Origin: Candidatus Gastranaerophilales bacterium
GTDB lineage: Bacteria > Cyanobacteriota > Vampirovibrionia > Gastranaerophilales > Gastranaerophilaceae
Length of the DNA stretch: 64,000 bases
Reading direction: 5' to 3'
Assembly: GCA_944323725.1 (NCBI GenBank)
Contig: CALUTP010000008.1
Span: 1-64,000, forward strand
In this document: positions 56,001 through 63,666 of the stretch, piece by piece
How the letters are laid out: each line of letters opens with the position of its first letter
Numbering within the stretch: position 1 is the first letter of the stretch
Notes under the pieces: model-generated
Told to the model about the DNA's origin: nothing
The model's database searches: none
The model's input: only the letters and a program-made list of their open reading frames with translations
Position numbers and translations under genes: made by a program

Positions 56001-56344
56001 ACAGTAGATTGCTCAATATTTTCACTTGATTGTGAAAGTATATCTAGAAATTCAAATAATTCTTTTTTATCAAGATTTTTGATACCTGCTTTTTTAAGGA
56101 ATTTACCAGCTTCACGAGTTGAAAGAGTGTCGTTACCAGCAGCTAACATTAGCTGTTTTTTAAACTCTTTCATTTCATCAGCATCAATAATTCCATCTTT
56201 TTTACCATCAATACTACCATCAATACTGTCAAATATAGTTTGAAGTTTCTTATCTTCAATTTGTTCTTTTTTTATACCGGCTTTAATTGTTTCGGGATTT
56301 ACACTTCCCTGTTTACCATTTCTACCAAGTTTTAGATCACTCAC
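50090..56344 (-). CDS. 2084-residue multidomain putative effector (EF-hand, LysM, kinase-like, ADP-ribosyltransferase-like), phase-variable
   Basis: GTG 56344 follows GAAAGGA. In order: EF-hand-like loop (about 43-57); Gly150-153 encoded by an 11-G tract, in frame here; YD-like repeats 155-350; a LysM-like module NGESIEALAKKFGCTKQELL (358-377), ending near 395; helical region 410-890; Gly/Ala-rich hydrophobic stretch 900-1065; Pro-rich linker; helices with a duplicated 18-residue linker (1368-1403). At 1535-1725 a kinase-like fold: TYVKFP, SEALAADLYRAAGVNAPE, GFAADCWLANWD, IRTDVGGSLCYRARG. At 1890-2065 LLHATSPRNLEGILENGLVS recalls the H-x-T start of ART-fold enzymes (DarT, KptA). No Sec signal. 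Polymorphic-toxin logic is inferred; activities are unproven. Confidence 0.7.
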   Translation of the reverse strand: MSDLKLGRNGKQGSVNPETIKAGIKKEQIEDKKLQTIFDSIDGSIDGKKDGIIDADEMKEFKKQLMLAAGNDTLSTREAGKFLKKAGIKNLDKKELFEFLDILSQSSENIEQSTVEEKNGQKYIHIKYKDGSVETINPDKSAQIATFTEGGGGPGKLIKYDKDRKITEEIIETKDGKKAVTSFNREEKAVETVITDSNTPGIIQTVKYNENEEPESLKIENGTTTENYIYVENGIQLTSKIENKGIPAKEKITNYTYNEDGTTTAVTQEYGKETTRITKGETLLSETIKEQTSNGQTKVTENKLTENGREVIVTEGNNVTTTTYNNENKALSQTKTVDGQEYNVEYDGNGNTKVILQNGESIEALAKKFGCTKQELLDANGGKIRGWAGDDVVVPGELQADDPRLQGRQTKEEAIAAYQVVAAEIQAVEDEVAARKPISFTNKDYDTYEQLAEALFKREGIENPSKRQMKARIEDLQKTNPNIKDGELKGKKVTANVAQEMHNRIADKEKSLQEYNENIKTRKESESIVKRFYQIADDNSGHVSMVKMQKLLDEEVNENNILSVLDAYDKEKHNDSSIIDTITSEVGAGGTEAQKKVLLTILDKLCKAAENAGVSADDIKHARTEFETSMNKEMKAVRRTNPKDMEKAVDFLRGAIVAKNTGNIQDISDEDAIAAFNADFAANDTEAQKSYADAREAEGWTAKVGDTVCGWFGCTTIEDMDKKLGKNAEDVKRLASAAGDEAEFKKIYKEVFGVEFDKNKIAARDAALGNYQRANALSSSINITSNLLKQSDSLDYSGLRNEIKNKLQFDDATIDSVIEQYSDLFNKNISSDSDKKEMLVRFLQETQNQTTAEYREVTKGKSLEQMGKDLDLLTKSAFGTNDIVKDVMQFNENQQMTEMITDSAFEIAGTIALQFVPGLGQMAAARLAVSAAKWGTKAVKVVNYAAKAEKAFATAKKFQNLNKATQIGTQMANAGIATATVETTSGKDAKTIMKKTLMNMSFAGVGASSSLLAPKLMQSFGITNKALANEIAEEIMNAAGSYGVTKVAGDNYGSQDAFIDFATGIIMSRISHIKTPSQKQGVKIDTPAATSEPSLRNNKPTADPPRTPKATPQTDAPTLDIASSNGNATTASVKVGENKANQIREEIDQVVSNPDVSGEDLAQIRQEAGSIQNRDLRREIEQKFDDAVENLPADQKAAFDAINSANTQKNIDHIFEKHSELNNADTRVMNEYINNTNDIDVLNDLKNKLNKKEHTYGGVTANYDRLRKAIDDKIESLKPKNVKTNTQQHDDIVSMLKEKATTGKGLNEDEFKKINDYIATISSDAELKEIRSLLGGKKMTSAQKKQLKESLVNKADEIKNMQVNPNIEDTPVADVEAQPVSKPEVEDTPVADVEAQLVSKPEVEEPVIYYPTPQERMEMGQIGNNINRAKSLGDLDKAQKWLDKMPDCDQKKHLINQLKEKRNKISAANDNVEINRGKKPDNQSSKVQENQNISKQQSEAEIRKQNIEAQKVKIKELDSKYKSEISTATINGKKTQVKIYRNSQQGSNYGYWMQNLNTGELTYVKFPPEGRLLNPETLTYFDARFNQQRSIRIDFDEIADIETQLYGVSAQAKSEALAADLYRAAGVNAPEITLVSDAAGNIGTSSKFMDNLETPDAKNIADIRKGFAADCWLANWDALKDGNIMTQNGKAIRTDVGGSLCYRARGARKGNAFGENVNELTSFFSSKSLSRKYLEGMSRDELISSLKTVTTIDDKTITSLVKKAEANGISNPEFLKEMLIERRNYMKRFQDICEATPQKAGESIADYVARIQKATPKTTYNIGGRSFDEIPISSRIYGNLTAKHAKELEFINKHISMSEHLTPSQKRIFESSYQALENSKSRKIRHNANDILTNDNLLHATSPRNLEGILENGLVSREYSGAIGAGRSDGDPGSMTPMCSDLWDVQENYSIKDYFSKGAKHWSNNGETNFLPNPYEKRGTIVIVFDKKSVDPTLIDNSFSVSKQDSDLYKDGNMSGHRSYTTHRAVPVGLPSNSIDRIIVPTDIYGQSYIDKIKEQITASGLDIKVYDTNGNELFNPSKHRKFF
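52136..52243 (-). repeat. 54-bp tandem duplication in the giant gene
   Basis: Two near-identical 54-base units encode EDTPVADVEAQPVSKPEV and a copy with one Leu for Pro (residues 1368-1403), in the linker before the kinase-like domain. In-frame expansion or contraction would change linker length only. Confidence 0.85.
55887..55897 (-). repeat. C11/G11 homopolymer (candidate phase-variation tract)
   Basis: Eleven Cs on the plus strand, read as G11 in codons 150-153 of the giant gene. The current length is in frame. With 10 or 12 Gs the frame meets TAA within about ten codons, truncating the protein near residue 158. Confidence 0.88.
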
Positions 56345-56589
56345 GCAAAAATCCTTTCACCTATAAAAATTTTATCTGAAAGAAATATCGGCAATTAATT
56401 TTTAAAACTTTAGAAAAAAGATTATTATATAAAGTATTATTAAGCATTTTCAAACAATATAATATTTTAAATTGGTTTAAAATCTTGTTTTTTATAGAGT
56501 TCTAGTAATAAAATTAGCCATATGCCTAATATTTTCTATTGATTATTTTTATTACAATAAAAATATTAATGATTTGGGAGAGTGCCTGA

Positions 56590-56757
56590 ATGAATAATGA
56601 TATGGAAGATGATCTATTGAATGACAGCGAAAAGATTATAATAGAAATGATTAGACACGATTGTGATGCTAAAGATATTGCAGAAAAATTAAATATAAGT
56701 GTTCATACAGTTAAATCACATATCAGTAAATTGTCAAGAATGAATATTATAGAATAA
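56590..56757 (+). CDS. Stand-alone LuxR-type HTH mini-regulator (55 aa)
   Basis: ATG 56590, with GGGAGAG upstream, encodes 55 residues. After an acidic start, SEKIIIEMIRHDCDAKDIAE, then KLNISVHTVKSHISKLSRM is a complete GerE/LuxR HTH: scaffold helix, ISVHTVKSH recognition helix and dimer helix. There is no receiver or autoinducer domain. Single-domain members (like GerE) exist. Its stop nearly touches the convergent alkD-like gene. Confidence 0.8.
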   Translation: MNNDMEDDLLNDSEKIIIEMIRHDCDAKDIAEKLNISVHTVKSHISKLSRMNIIE

Positions 56758-56758
56758 T

Positions 56759-57451
56759 TTACCGTTTCAAGCTTTTTAAAATCTGTTTTGTATCAGTTGT
56801 AATTCGATAAGATTCCGTAATTTTTTGAATAGTTTTGTTATAAATCCAGTTATTGATTTTTGTAATCCGCAAAAAATTCATAGTTATTTGTGGAAATTTT
56901 ATGTAGCAAATTGACAATAACCAGGCTATTGCCATTTTTGCATAGTAATCTTCTGTTTTAATATTTTCTATTATACAAAAAATTCTATCAAGATATTTTT
57001 CTTCTACAAAATAATTAAGCAGCATAACACAGCCAAAACGTATTTCATATTCTTTTTTTGATTTAAAATATGGCTGTATAAAATTCCACATAAGTTCTTT
57101 ATTATTTTTTGTGAATTTTAAACCGCAGCAAAAACAATCACATACAGACCAATTATCAATTTCGTTTACAAAATCTTTTATAATAGGCAAAAGAGTGAGA
57201 GGATTTTCTTTTAAAAGCCCGATTACCATACCTTTAAGCATTGTTTCTTCCATATAATCAAAATTTTTACAGTTAATAAAGTTTTGGTAATCTTTTTTAT
57301 AGATTTCTTTTGCTATCTTTCTCAAAATTGGAAGCCTTACTCCAGCTACGTTAGATATGTTTGGAATAAGTTTGGCTGAAAAATCTCTGTATTTTTCATC
57401 TATTTCTTCATTAATGCGTTGTTTTACAAAATCTTTGATATCAGAGGGCAT
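56759..57451 (-). CDS. AlkD-like DNA alkylation repair protein
   Basis: 230 residues of all-helical HEAT-like repeats. AGVRLPILRKIAKEIYKKD, FDYMEETMLKGMVIGLLK, IDNWSVCDCFC and the repeated YAKMAIAWLLSICYIKFP match AlkD-like glycosylases (D-N-W-x-x-x-D block). Expected to remove alkylated bases without base flipping. It overlaps ispF by 11 bases. Confidence 0.85.
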   Translation of the reverse strand: MPSDIKDFVKQRINEEIDEKYRDFSAKLIPNISNVAGVRLPILRKIAKEIYKKDYQNFINCKNFDYMEETMLKGMVIGLLKENPLTLLPIIKDFVNEIDNWSVCDCFCCGLKFTKNNKELMWNFIQPYFKSKKEYEIRFGCVMLLNYFVEEKYLDRIFCIIENIKTEDYYAKMAIAWLLSICYIKFPQITMNFLRITKINNWIYNKTIQKITESYRITTDTKQILKSLKR

Positions 57452-57929
57452 TATTCACCTTTTTCAGCAAAATTACAGCATTGGCTTCTATTGCTAATTC
57501 TTGACCTACTGCATCCATTTTTTCCTTTGTTTTCGCTTTTATAGAAATTCTGTCTAAATCAGTTTGTAATATAGAAGCCAGCATTTCCTTCATTTTTGGT
57601 ATATAAGGCATCATTTTAGGTTGTTGGGCAATAATATTGCTGTCAATATTTTCAATTTGCCAACCTAATTCTGTAATTTTTTTGTAAACATGTTTTAAAA
57701 GAACTGTACTATCTGCATTTTTATATTTCTTATCAGTATCAGGAAAGAGGGTTCCAATATCTGCAAGAGCAAGTGCTCCAAGCATTGCATCAATCATTGC
57801 ATGAATTAGTACATCAGCATCAGAATGCCCTAAAAGTCCTTTTTCATGCGTAATTTTTACTCCGCCTATTATTAAATCTCTTCCAGCAGTTAGTTTGTGA
57901 ATATCATAACCTATACCAATTCTATACAT
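57441..57929 (-). CDS. ispF: 2-C-methyl-D-erythritol 2,4-cyclodiphosphate synthase
   Basis: 162 residues. Metal ligands D9 and H11 in GIGYDIHKL and H43, with GHSDADVLIHAMIDAMLGA, DIGTLFPDTD and the end IKAKTKEKMDAVG, are textbook IspF. Makes MEcPP in the MEP isoprenoid pathway. AAAGGAAA precedes ATG. Overlaps the alkD-like gene, an operon by proximity. Confidence 0.97.
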   Translation of the reverse strand: MYRIGIGYDIHKLTAGRDLIIGGVKITHEKGLLGHSDADVLIHAMIDAMLGALALADIGTLFPDTDKKYKNADSTVLLKHVYKKITELGWQIENIDSNIIAQQPKMMPYIPKMKEMLASILQTDLDRISIKAKTKEKMDAVGQELAIEANAVILLKKVNNAL

Positions 57930-58176
57930 ATTGATTTCCTTTTTTTTAATTATAGATTACAAAAGATAAAAAATCAAAATAACAAAATATTACCTATAGT
58001 GTTTTATATCATTCAAATAGTTATCGTTATAATATAATTTTTTGAAACAGAATACAATTTATAAGTTTTTGGTTGTCATTTTTATTATAATTCTGCTTGC
58101 TTGTGTTAAAAATATGTGTTATAATTAATTGGTATTTTTGAGTATTATAGTTTCTAAAAGATACTAAAGGAGAAAA

Positions 58177-58530
58177 ATGCTTGTAAAAGACCTTCCAAAA
58201 TGTCCGGTTGAGACCTCTCTTATGATGCTTAATTCAAAGTGGAAATTTCTCATTTTGCGAGAACTTCTTACTGGTACCAAGCGTTTTGGCGAATTAAAGA
58301 AGGCTGTCGGAAAAATTACTCAAAAAGTTCTGACATCAAATTTAAGAGAAATGGAAGATAATGGTATTGTAGAACGCAAAGTTTTTCCAGAAGTCCCTCC
58401 AAGAGTTGAATATACTCTTTCTGATATTGGATATAGCATGGCTGTAATCCTTGATGCTATGGCTGATTGGGGTTCTGCATATAGACAGCTACTTAAGCTC
58501 GTTGAAAAAAGAAACAAAGTTACTGATTAA
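58177..58530 (+). CDS. HxlR-family transcription regulator
   Basis: 117 residues: KCPVETSLMMLNSKWKFLIL (conserved Cys9), GTKRFGELKKAVGKITQKVL, LREMEDNGIVERKVFPEVPP and EYTLSDIGYSM are the winged-helix HxlR core. AAAGGAG site. Followed on the same strand by the DUF2963-like gene; possible target not obvious. Closest relative in the window is the gene at 644. Confidence 0.92.
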   Translation: MLVKDLPKCPVETSLMMLNSKWKFLILRELLTGTKRFGELKKAVGKITQKVLTSNLREMEDNGIVERKVFPEVPPRVEYTLSDIGYSMAVILDAMADWGSAYRQLLKLVEKRNKVTD

Positions 58531-58616
58531 ACTGTACCCGATTGTGTAATTACCCTTCTTATTTTACGTTGTTATAATATTTCAAAACAAATATGATGCT
58601 GAATTGGAGGGTTTAT

Positions 58617-59297
58617 ATGAATTTAGCAGTTGTAAAAAATAGTACTTTGAAATACGAAGATGAAGTGGTGTACAGAAGACGTAGTTCTAGAATTGAGTGT
58701 ATTCATGAATTTAATCAGGATACGGGTAAACGTATTCGGACAACTTATTTTGACTATTTTGACGACAAAAAAATTAAATCAATTGAAGAATATGACCAAA
58801 AAACAGGTAAAAGAATTAAATCTACAAATTTTGTTTTATTTAAATCAATTCATGAATATGATCCAAATTCAGGTAAAAAAATTAAAACAACAAATTTTGA
58901 TATAAGAAATGATAGAAGGATTACATCTGTACATGAATATAATCAAGAATTCGGGAATATTTCCAGAGTATTAATATACCGCTCGGATGGTAAGTCAATA
59001 AGTATGGTCAAAGAATATAATCCGGAAACTGAACAAATTGTAAGATGTATAAATTATAAAAGAAATTCTAATGCAATAAGTTCAATATCAAATTACGAGG
59101 TAAAAAAAGATCGAACAGTCAAGACAACATTTTATTATAGTCCAATAACCAGAAATTTCACATCACAACCACTATCTGAAAAAGAAAGATTCAAAGAAGA
59201 TGTAAATCCTATTAATGAAATGGATAAAGCAAAAATGGAAAAACTTATTGATAATTTATTCAGAAATAAACTTACTTTTTCTTCTTTATCACTGTAA
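58617..59297 (+). CDS. DUF2963-like repeat protein
   Basis: ATG 58617 follows GGAGG (226 residues). Five to six copies of a 22-25 residue unit of the form [IV]-x-E-[YF]-[DN]-x-x-[TS]-G-K-x-I-[KR]-x-T-x-[YF]: IEEYDQKTGKRIKSTNF, IHEYDPNSGKKIKTTNF and VHEYNQEFGNISRVLIY. This resembles DUF2963 known from mollicutes such as phytoplasmas. No signal peptide. Role unknown. Confidence 0.65.
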   Translation: MNLAVVKNSTLKYEDEVVYRRRSSRIECIHEFNQDTGKRIRTTYFDYFDDKKIKSIEEYDQKTGKRIKSTNFVLFKSIHEYDPNSGKKIKTTNFDIRNDRRITSVHEYNQEFGNISRVLIYRSDGKSISMVKEYNPETEQIVRCINYKRNSNAISSISNYEVKKDRTVKTTFYYSPITRNFTSQPLSEKERFKEDVNPINEMDKAKMEKLIDNLFRNKLTFSSLSL

Positions 59298-59367
59298 TTA
59301 AATTGACAAACTTTACATTTACTAAATAGTTTTTTCAAGTTATATTTTTATAGGGGGATAATAAAAA

Positions 59368-60192
59368 ATGGCATATACAATGAGCAAAACTTTGAACAAT
59401 GGTGTTAAAATTCCGGTATTAGGTCTAGGAGTTTTTGAATCGGCATCAGAAACGCGCAATGCAGTAAGATTTGCTTTAGAAAATGGTTATAGACATATAG
59501 ATACCGCAAAATTTTACGGTAATGAAAAAGATGTAGCTCAAGGTATCGCTGATAGTAATATTCCGCGAAAAGAAGTTTTTGTGACAACAAAAATTTGGAA
59601 TGATGATATGCGAGCTCATAATCAACGTGAGGTGATAGAACAGAGTATTGAAAATCTTGGTGGAGATTATATAGATTTACTATTAATTCATTGGCCAGTA
59701 AAGGATGTTTTTGTTGAAACTTGGAAAATTATGGAAGAATATTACAAAAAAGGTTGTATAAAAGCCATTGGAGTAAGTAATTTTCATAGACAACATATGG
59801 AAGAACTATTGAAAAATGCAGAGATTATACCAGTTTGTAATCAAATAGAACTTCATCCATATCTTTCTCAGGTAGAACTCGTAGAATATAATTCACAACA
59901 CAATATTGCAACAGAATGCTGGGGACCGCTTGCACGAGGTAAGGTATTTTCTGATGATACTCTTCAAGCTATTGCTGATAAATATAACAAAACAGTTTCT
60001 CAAGTTGTAATAAGATGGGAAATCCAAAGAGATTTAATAACTATTCCAAAATCTATTCGTCCTGATAGGATTCTTGAAAATTCTCAAGTGTTTGATTTTG
60101 AACTTAATAAAGATGATATGAAACTTATTAATAATTTAAATGAGGATATGCGGATGATGCCTGAAGCTAATCCGGATACTTTTAATTTTTAA
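59368..60192 (+). CDS. Aldo/keto reductase
   Basis: 274 residues. (beta/alpha)8 AKR with tetrad D45 (HIDTAKFYGNE), Y50, K75 (VTTKIWNDD) and H108 (LLLIHWPV); NADPH-binding end IPKSIRPDRILEN. AKR5-like (2,5-diketo-gluconate/prostaglandin F synthase group) by length. Reduces small carbonyls in the cytosol. Next to a nitrilase-family gene, 26 bases apart on the same strand. Confidence 0.95.
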   Translation: MAYTMSKTLNNGVKIPVLGLGVFESASETRNAVRFALENGYRHIDTAKFYGNEKDVAQGIADSNIPRKEVFVTTKIWNDDMRAHNQREVIEQSIENLGGDYIDLLLIHWPVKDVFVETWKIMEEYYKKGCIKAIGVSNFHRQHMEELLKNAEIIPVCNQIELHPYLSQVELVEYNSQHNIATECWGPLARGKVFSDDTLQAIADKYNKTVSQVVIRWEIQRDLITIPKSIRPDRILENSQVFDFELNKDDMKLINNLNEDMRMMPEANPDTFNF

Positions 60193-60218
60193 AAGATTAT
60201 TTAAAAGAAAGGATATTT

Positions 60219-61025
60219 ATGGCTGGAATTTTAAATCTTCAATTTACACCAAAATCAGGTGATAAGGAATTTAATCTGCAAAAAGTTAGTCAAATGATTT
60301 CACAATATTGTGACAAAAAACTTGATTTAATTATTTTACCAGAATTTTTCAGTACAGGAATCTGTGACGATGCCTTTATAAATTTCCCTGAAGATACAAA
60401 AGGCGGAGTGGTTGTAAAATTTCTTTCAGCAGTCGCTAAAAGATTTAATACTAATATTATATGCGGCACAGTAAGTGAAAAAGTAGAGGATAAGCTTTAT
60501 AATACAGCCTTTGTATTAAATAGAAATGGAGAAATTATAGGAAAATATCGAAAGATTCATTTATACAATTTCTTTGGTGGAAATGAAGGAACTTATACTG
60601 ATGCAGGTAATGATATTTTAGTTGTTGATTTAGATTTTGCAAAAGTTGGTGTAAGTGTCTGCTTTGACATTAAATTCCCGCTTCTATATAAAGAATTGAT
60701 AAGACAAGGTGCAGAAATTATCGTATCACCTTCTGCATGGAGTATTCTATCTTCTGCAAAAAATAAAGAAAAAGAAATTTTTATAAAAACTTGGGAGGCT
60801 ATGAATATTTGCAGAGCAACAGAAAGTCTTGTATATTTTATTACATCAAATCTTACAGGAAAAACGGTTCCATATCTAGAAAGTATAGGACATTCAATGA
60901 TTACAGCACCGATGGGTGAGGTAATTTGCAATGCAGGATTTGCTGAAACTCCGATATATGCAGACCTTGATATGAAAGTTGTTCGAGATTTAAAAGGTAA
61001 AGTACCTGTAGCTTTAATAGATTAA
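60219..61025 (+). CDS. Nitrilase-superfamily C-N hydrolase
   Basis: 268 residues. Catalytic triad: E42 (LIILPEFFSTG), K112 (GKYRKIHLYN) and C148 (GVSVCFDIKFP), then INPs such as FITSNLTG and HSMITAPMGE. Hydrolyses an amide such as omega-amidase-type substrates. Clear AGAAAGGA site; likely an operon with the aldo/keto reductase. Substrate is uncertain. Confidence 0.93.
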   Translation: MAGILNLQFTPKSGDKEFNLQKVSQMISQYCDKKLDLIILPEFFSTGICDDAFINFPEDTKGGVVVKFLSAVAKRFNTNIICGTVSEKVEDKLYNTAFVLNRNGEIIGKYRKIHLYNFFGGNEGTYTDAGNDILVVDLDFAKVGVSVCFDIKFPLLYKELIRQGAEIIVSPSAWSILSSAKNKEKEIFIKTWEAMNICRATESLVYFITSNLTGKTVPYLESIGHSMITAPMGEVICNAGFAETPIYADLDMKVVRDLKGKVPVALID

Positions 61026-61031
61026 TGAATT

Positions 61032-61667
61032 TTACATATTTAAATCAAAAAAATGTTCCTGTTCACCTACAGTTGTAATTTTTAGTTTATTAGAATTTTT
61101 AGTATCAAATTGAAAAATATTTGCTGAGGAGAAAAAAGCTGGGCGATGTTTACTTTTGTATAAATATACTTGTTCATTATAATTTTTGTTAAAATATTTA
61201 TCCATAACAGCTCTAACTTTTTCAAATATATTATTAACACAAGGTTTTAATATTCCAGCATCGTCATAACCTGGAACATTAAAAAATAAATTCGGTTTTT
61301 TTGATTTATCAATAAATTTTTCATATGTCTGAAGTTGTTTATCAATAGCTAAAGCTTGCAATTCTTTTGATTGAGGTAACGGTGTATAGTGTGAAAGAAT
61401 AGTAATTGGGTAGCCATCCTTTCCTTTGATTACTATACCTACTGCATTACAGCTTGCAAGTGCATCTGTATATATTGTATTTATTTTATCAGGTAAAATT
61501 CTTACAGCTTTACATTCATTCATTCCTACATGAACGATTTTATTGTCACCTTCTCGTACCATTTTTGCCAGAATCATTTCAGGCATGTTATTTATTGCAG
61601 TTCTATTTTCACTTGTTAGTTTTGATAATTTAGGTAAAATTTTTCTTGTTAAATTTAATATTGGCAC
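61032..61667 (-). CDS. CheD-like Cys/His (deamidase-fold) protein, no chemotaxis context
   Basis: 211 residues. The block IVHVGMNECKAVRIL, then YTDALASCNAVGIVIKGKDG and ITILSHYTPLP runs like CheD (V-G-x-x-E-x-A-V, L-G-S-C-V, then H-x-x-[LT]-P), with C73, H93 and T95 as a possible catalytic set. CheD deamidates chemoreceptors and its fold is shared by CNF1-type toxins. No che genes are nearby. The C-terminal 90 residues are unfamiliar. It may be a deamidase of another target. Confidence 0.45.
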   Translation of the reverse strand: MPILNLTRKILPKLSKLTSENRTAINNMPEMILAKMVREGDNKIVHVGMNECKAVRILPDKINTIYTDALASCNAVGIVIKGKDGYPITILSHYTPLPQSKELQALAIDKQLQTYEKFIDKSKKPNLFFNVPGYDDAGILKPCVNNIFEKVRAVMDKYFNKNYNEQVYLYKSKHRPAFFSSANIFQFDTKNSNKLKITTVGEQEHFFDLNM

Positions 61668-61723
61668 GAATAACCTTCCTTATAATATTATAAAAACAAT
61701 TACAGAAAGGAAATTGACTTTTT

Positions 61724-63526
61724 TTATTCTTCATCAAGACTTAATACAGCCATAAAAGCTTCCTGAGGTACTTCTACACGACCTACGGATTTCATACGTT
61801 TTTTACCTTTTTTCTGTTTTTCAAGCAATTTACGTTTACGTGAAATATCTCCGCCATAGCATTTATCAAGAACATTTTTTCTCATAGCTTTAATATTTGT
61901 TCTTGCGATTACCCTGCCACCGACTGCTGCCTGTACTGGAACTTCGAACAACTGACGAGGGATGATTTCTTTTAGTTTTGTAGTAAGCTTTTGTCCTATA
62001 TAAAATGCGCTGTCTTCATGACAAATAACAGAAAGAGCATCAACAATTTCTCCAGCAAGCATAATATCAAGTTTGACTAATTTTGAGCGCTTATAATCAC
62101 AAAATTCATAATCCATACTCGCATAACCTTTTGAACGGGATTTTAACTGATCATAAAAGTCTGTAATAACTTCACTTAAAGGAATTTCATAATCAAGACT
62201 TGCACGAATTTTATCAAGATATGACATATTTTTAAATATTCCGCGCTTTGTCTGCGCTAAATCCATTAAAGTCCCAACATAATCATTCGGTGTAATTATT
62301 TGTACTTTCACATAAGGTTCTTCAATATAATCTCTTACTTGAGCAGGTGGAAGATTTGCAGGATTATCAATTTCAATAACTTCTCCATTTGTTTTGTGAA
62401 CTTTATAAACTACAGATGGAGCAGTCGTTACAAGGTCTAAATTATATTCTCTTTCTAGACGTTCCTGTGCAATTTCCATATGAAGCATACCTAAAAATCC
62501 GCATCTGAAACCAAAACCCAATGCACTTGATGTTTCTGGCTCAAAAGTTATACTACTATCATTAAGTTTAAGTTTTTCTAGGGCTTCTTTTAGGTCTGCA
62601 TAGTCATCATTATCAACAGGATACATACCGGAAAATACCATAGGAAGAGCTTCTTTGTATCCAGGAAGGGGTTCTTTAGCTGAATTTTCAACAGTTGTGA
62701 GTGTATCACCGACAAACCTTGTTAATTCTTTTATTGAGCCGGCAAAATATCCTACATCCCCGCATACAAGTTCATCTACAGGAACTCTTGACGGAGTTTG
62801 ATAACCGAGTTCAACAACTTCATATTCTTTTCCTGATGCCATAAATTTAACTTTATCGCCACGTCTAATTTTGCCATCAATTACTTTAAAGAAACATAAA
62901 GTACCAAGATATTGATCATAAGCACTGTCAAATACTAATGCTCTAAGAGGCTTTTCAACTGTATCTTCAGGCGGAGGAATTAAATCTACAATTGATTCTA
63001 ATACTTCTTCTATCCCAATACCGGCTTTAGCACTTACTGGAATTGCAAGTGAGGCGTCAATACCTAATACTTCTTCAATTTCTTCTCTTACGCGTTCTAC
63101 ATCTGCAGAAGGCAAATCAATTTTATTAATTACAGGAATAATTTCCAGATTTTGTTCTGCTGCAAGATATACATTTGCTAAGGTTTGAGCTTCTACACCT
63201 TGAGTGGAATCAACTATCAAAAGTGCACCCTCACAGGCTGCAAGAGAGCGTGAAACTTCATAAGAGAAATCAACATGTCCTGGTGTATCAATGAGGTTAA
63301 GAACATATTCTTTCCCATTTTTAGCTTTATAATTCATTCTTGCAGCATTAAGTTTTATAGTAATTCCTCTTTCACGTTCAATATCCATAGAATCCATAAT
63401 CTGATTCTGCATATCACGCTGAGCTACTGTACCTGTGAATTCCAATAATCTATCTGCTAGTGTTGATTTTCCATGGTCTATATGGGCAATTATACAAAAA
63501 TTTCTTACATTTTCTCTGTATTTCAT
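61724..63526 (-). CDS. lepA: Elongation factor 4 (LepA)
   Basis: ATG 63526 (600 residues, family length) is chosen: [20 protein letters not shown] is the standard LepA start. G1 [15 protein letters not shown]3 DTPGHVDF, G4 NKID; EF4-specific C-terminal end [20 protein letters not shown], then [20 protein letters not shown]. Back-translocates ribosomes under stress. Promoter sits 7 bases from ATG, see separate entry. Confidence 0.97.
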   Translation of the reverse strand: MKYRENVRNFCIIAHIDHGKSTLADRLLEFTGTVAQRDMQNQIMDSMDIERERGITIKLNAARMNYKAKNGKEYVLNLIDTPGHVDFSYEVSRSLAACEGALLIVDSTQGVEAQTLANVYLAAEQNLEIIPVINKIDLPSADVERVREEIEEVLGIDASLAIPVSAKAGIGIEEVLESIVDLIPPPEDTVEKPLRALVFDSAYDQYLGTLCFFKVIDGKIRRGDKVKFMASGKEYEVVELGYQTPSRVPVDELVCGDVGYFAGSIKELTRFVGDTLTTVENSAKEPLPGYKEALPMVFSGMYPVDNDDYADLKEALEKLKLNDSSITFEPETSSALGFGFRCGFLGMLHMEIAQERLEREYNLDLVTTAPSVVYKVHKTNGEVIEIDNPANLPPAQVRDYIEEPYVKVQIITPNDYVGTLMDLAQTKRGIFKNMSYLDKIRASLDYEIPLSEVITDFYDQLKSRSKGYASMDYEFCDYKRSKLVKLDIMLAGEIVDALSVICHEDSAFYIGQKLTTKLKEIIPRQLFEVPVQAAVGGRVIARTNIKAMRKNVLDKCYGGDISRKRKLLEKQKKGKKRMKSVGRVEVPQEAFMAVLSLDEE

Positions 63527-63533
63527 AACTTTA

Positions 63534-63561
63534 ATTATATGTAAAAAATCCCTGACATCAA
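63534..63561 (-). promoter_or_regulatory. Promoter abutting the lepA start codon
   Basis: Minus strand TTGATG (63556-63561), a 16-base spacer and TATAAT (63534-63539), then 7 bases to ATG 63526; no ribosome site. Leaderless candidate. Confidence 0.6.
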
Positions 63562-63666
63562 GTGAACTCAATATAAAAATAATTTGATTAATTTTCATTA
63601 ATAATACTTCCGTTTTTTAAAATTTCATGTATAATATATTTATTATTGGAATTAAGGAATAAAAAT

